Shown here: in pieces, positions 6,105 to 8,418 of the stretch
Position numbering within the stretch: position 1 is the first letter of the stretch
Layout of the letters: each line of letters begins with the position of its first letter
Source: Clostridia bacterium
GTDB lineage: Bacteria > Bacillota > Clostridia > Oscillospirales > QAMX01
Length of the DNA stretch: 8,418 nt
NCBI GenBank assembly: GCA_017547975.1
Contig: JAFYNU010000232.1
Location: 1 to 8,418, forward strand
Direction: 5' to 3'
Notes under the pieces: generated by a model
Database searches by the model: none
What the model saw: only the letters and a program-made list of their open reading frames with translations
Told to the model about the DNA's origin: nothing
Position numbers and translations under genes: made by a program

Positions 6105-7425
6105 GAGATTTATAAGCCTCCTTCTGACCATTGCCATTCTCCTTTGCCTTTGCTCCTGCCACAAAAAGGAAGATGGCTATGCTGTGACCCCTTCCTATTA
6201 CACCGTAAACGGTCTTACCGTCAGCGTCTCCGGCGCTGACGTACCCCTGGTCACCCTTTCCGGCATGCTGGATTCGGATGCCATGCTGGAAATCGAGGAC
6301 AGCATCAATCTTGCGATTAAGGCCTTTGCCACCGCCGACCGCCAGGTGGGATGGGGCGGCTATCAACTGGTGGAAAAGGGTATCGCACCCATAGAAACCA
6401 GCATTGACGTTACCCCCGTATTCAACGCCGGCAACCTTTTGTGCCTGCTTTTAACAAAATATTGTACCTACTCCATCTCCCCCGGAAACGTCACCCTGAC
6501 CGAATCGATGCCCCTGAATTACAACCTGATCAACGGGAAAACACTGACGCTTTCCGACCTGTTTGATGGAAAAATTGACGTTTTGAAGGAACTGGAGGGT
6601 CGGATTCTTGCCAATCTGGATCAGTATCGTCTTGCCGCCCCCTTCGGCGGTTTGGATAAGGATACCCCCTTCCTGTTCGACGCCCAGGGGATTACCCTGT
6701 ACGTGGGCAATGCTCTTCCGGAATTTGTCACCGACCCCGCCGAAACCGGTACCATCCGTATCGAATACGACAGCCTCCTTTTCAATCACCTGACCATTTT
6801 CGACCGGGAAGCCGACCTAACCCGCTACCAGTCGGTCAGCGACGTGCGGCACCTGATCTCCTACCCCTCCGAGATCGTGGAAAACCACAAAAAGACCGTC
6901 AACGGCATGGAAATTCAGGTTCTGGTATCCATGCCCACCCAATTCGCCAGCCAGGAAGTGGAGGAGCGGGTCAAGCACCTGGCTCCGGTTTTGGAGGATA
7001 TTGAGCTCCAGGCCACCGGCAGCGGGAATGAATTTTACAACTGTTGTTACTACGCCGAGCGGGTGGGACATTTTATGGTGATCCGCTCCACCGAAGAGGT
7101 TTATTCCGGTATGAACAGCTACCAATCCGACCGAATCTACGTATTCGATGCCATCACCGCCGAAAACATTCCGGTAACCGACCTGTTCCAGCCGAATTTC
7201 AATTACCGGGAAGCTCTGCTGGAACGGATGTACAAGGAAGCCGATCCGGATGAATTGACGGCCGAAATCCAGGCCATTTCCCGGGCCCAGATCATTCCCC
7301 GGGAGGACCACTTCCTGATCCGCTACACCTCCGCCGCCGTGCAGGCTTCGGTCCTTTACGACGGCACCGACAAGCTGGTATCCTACGCCGATTTGGGATA
7401 CGACAATCTGAATCTATACAACTGA
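6088..7425 (+). CDS. lipoprotein with two DUF3298-like modules
   Basis: A 445-residue predicted lipoprotein: a hydrophobic stretch (8-23) ends in LCSC, with Cys24 the likely lipidated residue. The remainder is extracytoplasmic and has no further membrane segment. Two related halves are visible. One has LTLSDLFDGK (153-162), then FLFDAQGITLYVG (195-207) and IRIEYDSLL (223-231). The other has IPVTDLFQPN (361-370), then HFLIRYTSAAVQAS (408-421) and LVSYADLG (430-437). The 'xLsDLF...' and '...xxYxxL' pattern is that of DUF3298, known from RsiV-type anti-sigma factors and many Firmicutes surface proteins. Here there is no DNA-facing or anti-sigma domain, so RsiV-like lysozyme sensing is not implied. 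AAGGAGGT (6075-6082) lies 5 bases before the ATG, inside the end of the PstS-like gene. The 17-base overlap suggests co-translation and that the two surface proteins work together. Function unknown. Confidence 0.72.
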   Translation: MFRFPKRFISLLLTIAILLCLCSCHKKEDGYAVTPSYYTVNGLTVSVSGADVPLVTLSGMLDSDAMLEIEDSINLAIKAFATADRQVGWGGYQLVEKGIAPIETSIDVTPVFNAGNLLCLLLTKYCTYSISPGNVTLTESMPLNYNLINGKTLTLSDLFDGKIDVLKELEGRILANLDQYRLAAPFGGLDKDTPFLFDAQGITLYVGNALPEFVTDPAETGTIRIEYDSLLFNHLTIFDREADLTRYQSVSDVRHLISYPSEIVENHKKTVNGMEIQVLVSMPTQFASQEVEERVKHLAPVLEDIELQATGSGNEFYNCCYYAERVGHFMVIRSTEEVYSGMNSYQSDRIYVFDAITAENIPVTDLFQPNFNYREALLERMYKEADPDELTAEIQAISRAQIIPREDHFLIRYTSAAVQASVLYDGTDKLVSYADLGYDNLNLYN

Positions 7426-7436
7426 AAGGACCCCCA

Positions 7437-8243
7437 ATGAATACGCCCAAGATCTTCGATGCTCATTGCCACATTTTCCCCCTGAAAATCGCCGAAAAGG
7501 CCACAGCCTCCATCGGCGCTTTCTACGACATTTCCATGGCCCAGGTGGGTTCCCCCGAAAAGCTCCGGGAGGAAGCCGACGCCCTTGGTCTTGTCGGCTG
7601 TTTGGTTTGTTCCACCGCCACCAAGGCGGAGCAAACCCACGCCATCAATGATTTTATCCACGCTTCGGTGGCGGCTGCCGATGGCTTTTTCTACGGATTT
7701 GGCACCCTGCACCAGGATCTTTCGGAAAATGAGCTATGTGCTGAGATTGACCGCATGGTGGAAATGGGACTCCACGGCATCAAGCTTCACCCCGATTTTC
7801 AGAAGCTCAACATCGACGACCCCCGCATGCTCCCGGTGTACCATTACGCCGCAGAAAAGGATCTTCCCATCCTGTTCCACATGGGGGACGACCGCTACGA
7901 TTATTCCTCCCCCGCCCGGCTTTTCCGGGTGGCAAATGAGGTCCCCGCTCTCCTTTGCATGGCGGCTCACTTAGGCGGCTACCACGCCTGGGAGGAAGCC
8001 AGAATGCTCAAAACCTGCGAAAACGTTATTTTTGACTGTTCCAGCTCGCTGGAAATGCTTTCCCCGGAGGAGGCCAGGACCCAGATGGACATCCTGGGCT
8101 ACGACCGAATCCTCTTTGGTTCCGATTTCCCCATGTGGCATCCCGCCGACGTGGTGGAGCTTGTCCAAAAGCTGAACCTGGGAAGCGAACGGGAGGAAAA
8201 AATCTTTTACCAAAACGCAAAGCGTTGGCTTCATATTCAATAA
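7437..8243 (+). CDS. amidohydrolase-2 family metal-dependent hydrolase or decarboxylase
   Basis: A 268-residue soluble TIM-barrel protein of the amidohydrolase superfamily (Amidohydro_2 type). Metal and active-site motifs occur in the expected order: DAHCHIF with His10-x-His12 after the first strand, GIKLHPD with His118, LFHMGD with His148, AAHLGG with His178, and FGSDFPM with Asp230. The length is close to compact members of the family. These enzymes hydrolyse lactones, esters or amides, or decarboxylate aromatic and related acids; the sequence does not say which. It lacks a signal peptide, so unlike the two proteins upstream it is cytoplasmic. AAAGGA (7425-7430) is 6 bases before the ATG, and the gap from the preceding stop is 11 bases, so it is probably in the same transcript. 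An alpha-mannosidase gene follows, which favours a role in sugar metabolism, but that is only context. A TatD-type nuclease is less likely because of the His-rich Amidohydro_2 motif set. Confidence 0.85.
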   Translation: MNTPKIFDAHCHIFPLKIAEKATASIGAFYDISMAQVGSPEKLREEADALGLVGCLVCSTATKAEQTHAINDFIHASVAAADGFFYGFGTLHQDLSENELCAEIDRMVEMGLHGIKLHPDFQKLNIDDPRMLPVYHYAAEKDLPILFHMGDDRYDYSSPARLFRVANEVPALLCMAAHLGGYHAWEEARMLKTCENVIFDCSSSLEMLSPEEARTQMDILGYDRILFGSDFPMWHPADVVELVQKLNLGSEREEKIFYQNAKRWLHIQ

Positions 8244-8282
8244 ATCACATCATATATTACCACACCATAAGGAGGACCGACC

Positions 8283-8418
8283 ATGAGCGAAAAGCGTTAC
8301 ACCATCCACCTGATTTCCAACACCCACTGGGACCGGGAGTGGTACATGTCCCATGAGGCATACCTGGTGCGCCTGGTGGAAATGACCGACCGCCTGCTTA
8401 ACATCCTGGAAAAGAAGC
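8283..8418 (+). CDS. GH38 alpha-mannosidase, N-terminal fragment (partial)
   Basis: Only 45 codons lie in the window before the right edge. They include HLISNTHWDREWYMSHEAY (9-27), the N-terminal signature of glycoside hydrolase family 38, in which the His and Asp of the HWD triplet (His15, Asp17) are zinc ligands. Family members are usually 800-1000 residues or more, so nearly all of the gene is beyond the edge. The lack of a signal peptide points to a cytoplasmic enzyme like bacterial mannosyl-glycerate or N-glycan mannosidases. AAGGAGGA at 8269-8276 is 6 bases before the ATG. A 39-base gap follows the amidohydrolase stop; it has no hairpin terminator and no clear promoter, so read-through from upstream is likely. 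Confidence 0.9.
   Translation, partial: MSEKRYTIHLISNTHWDREWYMSHEAYLVRLVEMTDRLLNILEKK

Noticed and set aside
8244..8282. Possible separate promoter for the alpha-mannosidase (TATATT near 8253)
   Set aside because: There is no acceptable -35 box at the right distance, and no terminator precedes it.

Overview
The window looks like chromosomal DNA from an anaerobic, endospore-forming member of the Firmicutes (class Clostridia, probably a gut-type lineage). At the left edge is the N-terminal half of an alpha/beta-type small acid-soluble spore protein, which is found only in endospore formers. A glycyl radical enzyme with its SAM-dependent activase implies anaerobic life. Shine-Dalgarno sites are strong (AGGAGG type), two promoters fit the sigma-A consensus, and the coding DNA is fairly GC-rich with GC-rich third positions. 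No RNA genes, CRISPR arrays or mobile elements were seen.

Layout. (1) Positions 1-109, minus strand: truncated spore protein gene. (2) Positions 110-439: a 330-base divergent intergenic region. It holds an imperfect hairpin in the spore-gene leader, a perfect 11-bp inverted repeat with a 3-base centre, a roughly 190-base AT-rich stretch with nothing else recognised, and a good sigma-A promoter (TTGAAA-17-TATACT) whose core is crossed by an imperfect dyad. (3) Positions 440-5038, plus strand: a compact three-gene unit. It encodes a cytoplasmic DUF4091/GH123-like glycoside hydrolase, a short atypical glycyl radical enzyme, and its radical-SAM activase, whose start overlaps the enzyme's stop by 4 bp. 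A strong intrinsic terminator closes it at 5050-5082. (4) From about 5091, plus strand: a second unit with its own extended -10 promoter. It encodes a PstS-like solute-binding lipoprotein, an overlapping lipoprotein with two copies of a DUF3298-like module, an amidohydrolase-2 family metal enzyme, and the first 45 residues of a GH38 alpha-mannosidase that runs off the right edge.

How the parts may work together. Two intracellular glycosidases (DUF4091 and GH38) flank a glycyl radical enzyme with a Cys-x-Glu active site, the arrangement used by C-O, C-N or C-S bond-breaking eliminases. The simplest reading is an anaerobic catabolic locus for a glycan or glycoside, in which the hydrolase releases a sugar or polyol derivative and the radical enzyme breaks it further. 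The substrate cannot be read from the sequence. The radical enzyme is the best candidate for undescribed chemistry: it is short for its superfamily, and tryptophans replace usual residues beside both the catalytic cysteine and the radical glycine. No sugar transporter or regulator is present in the window.
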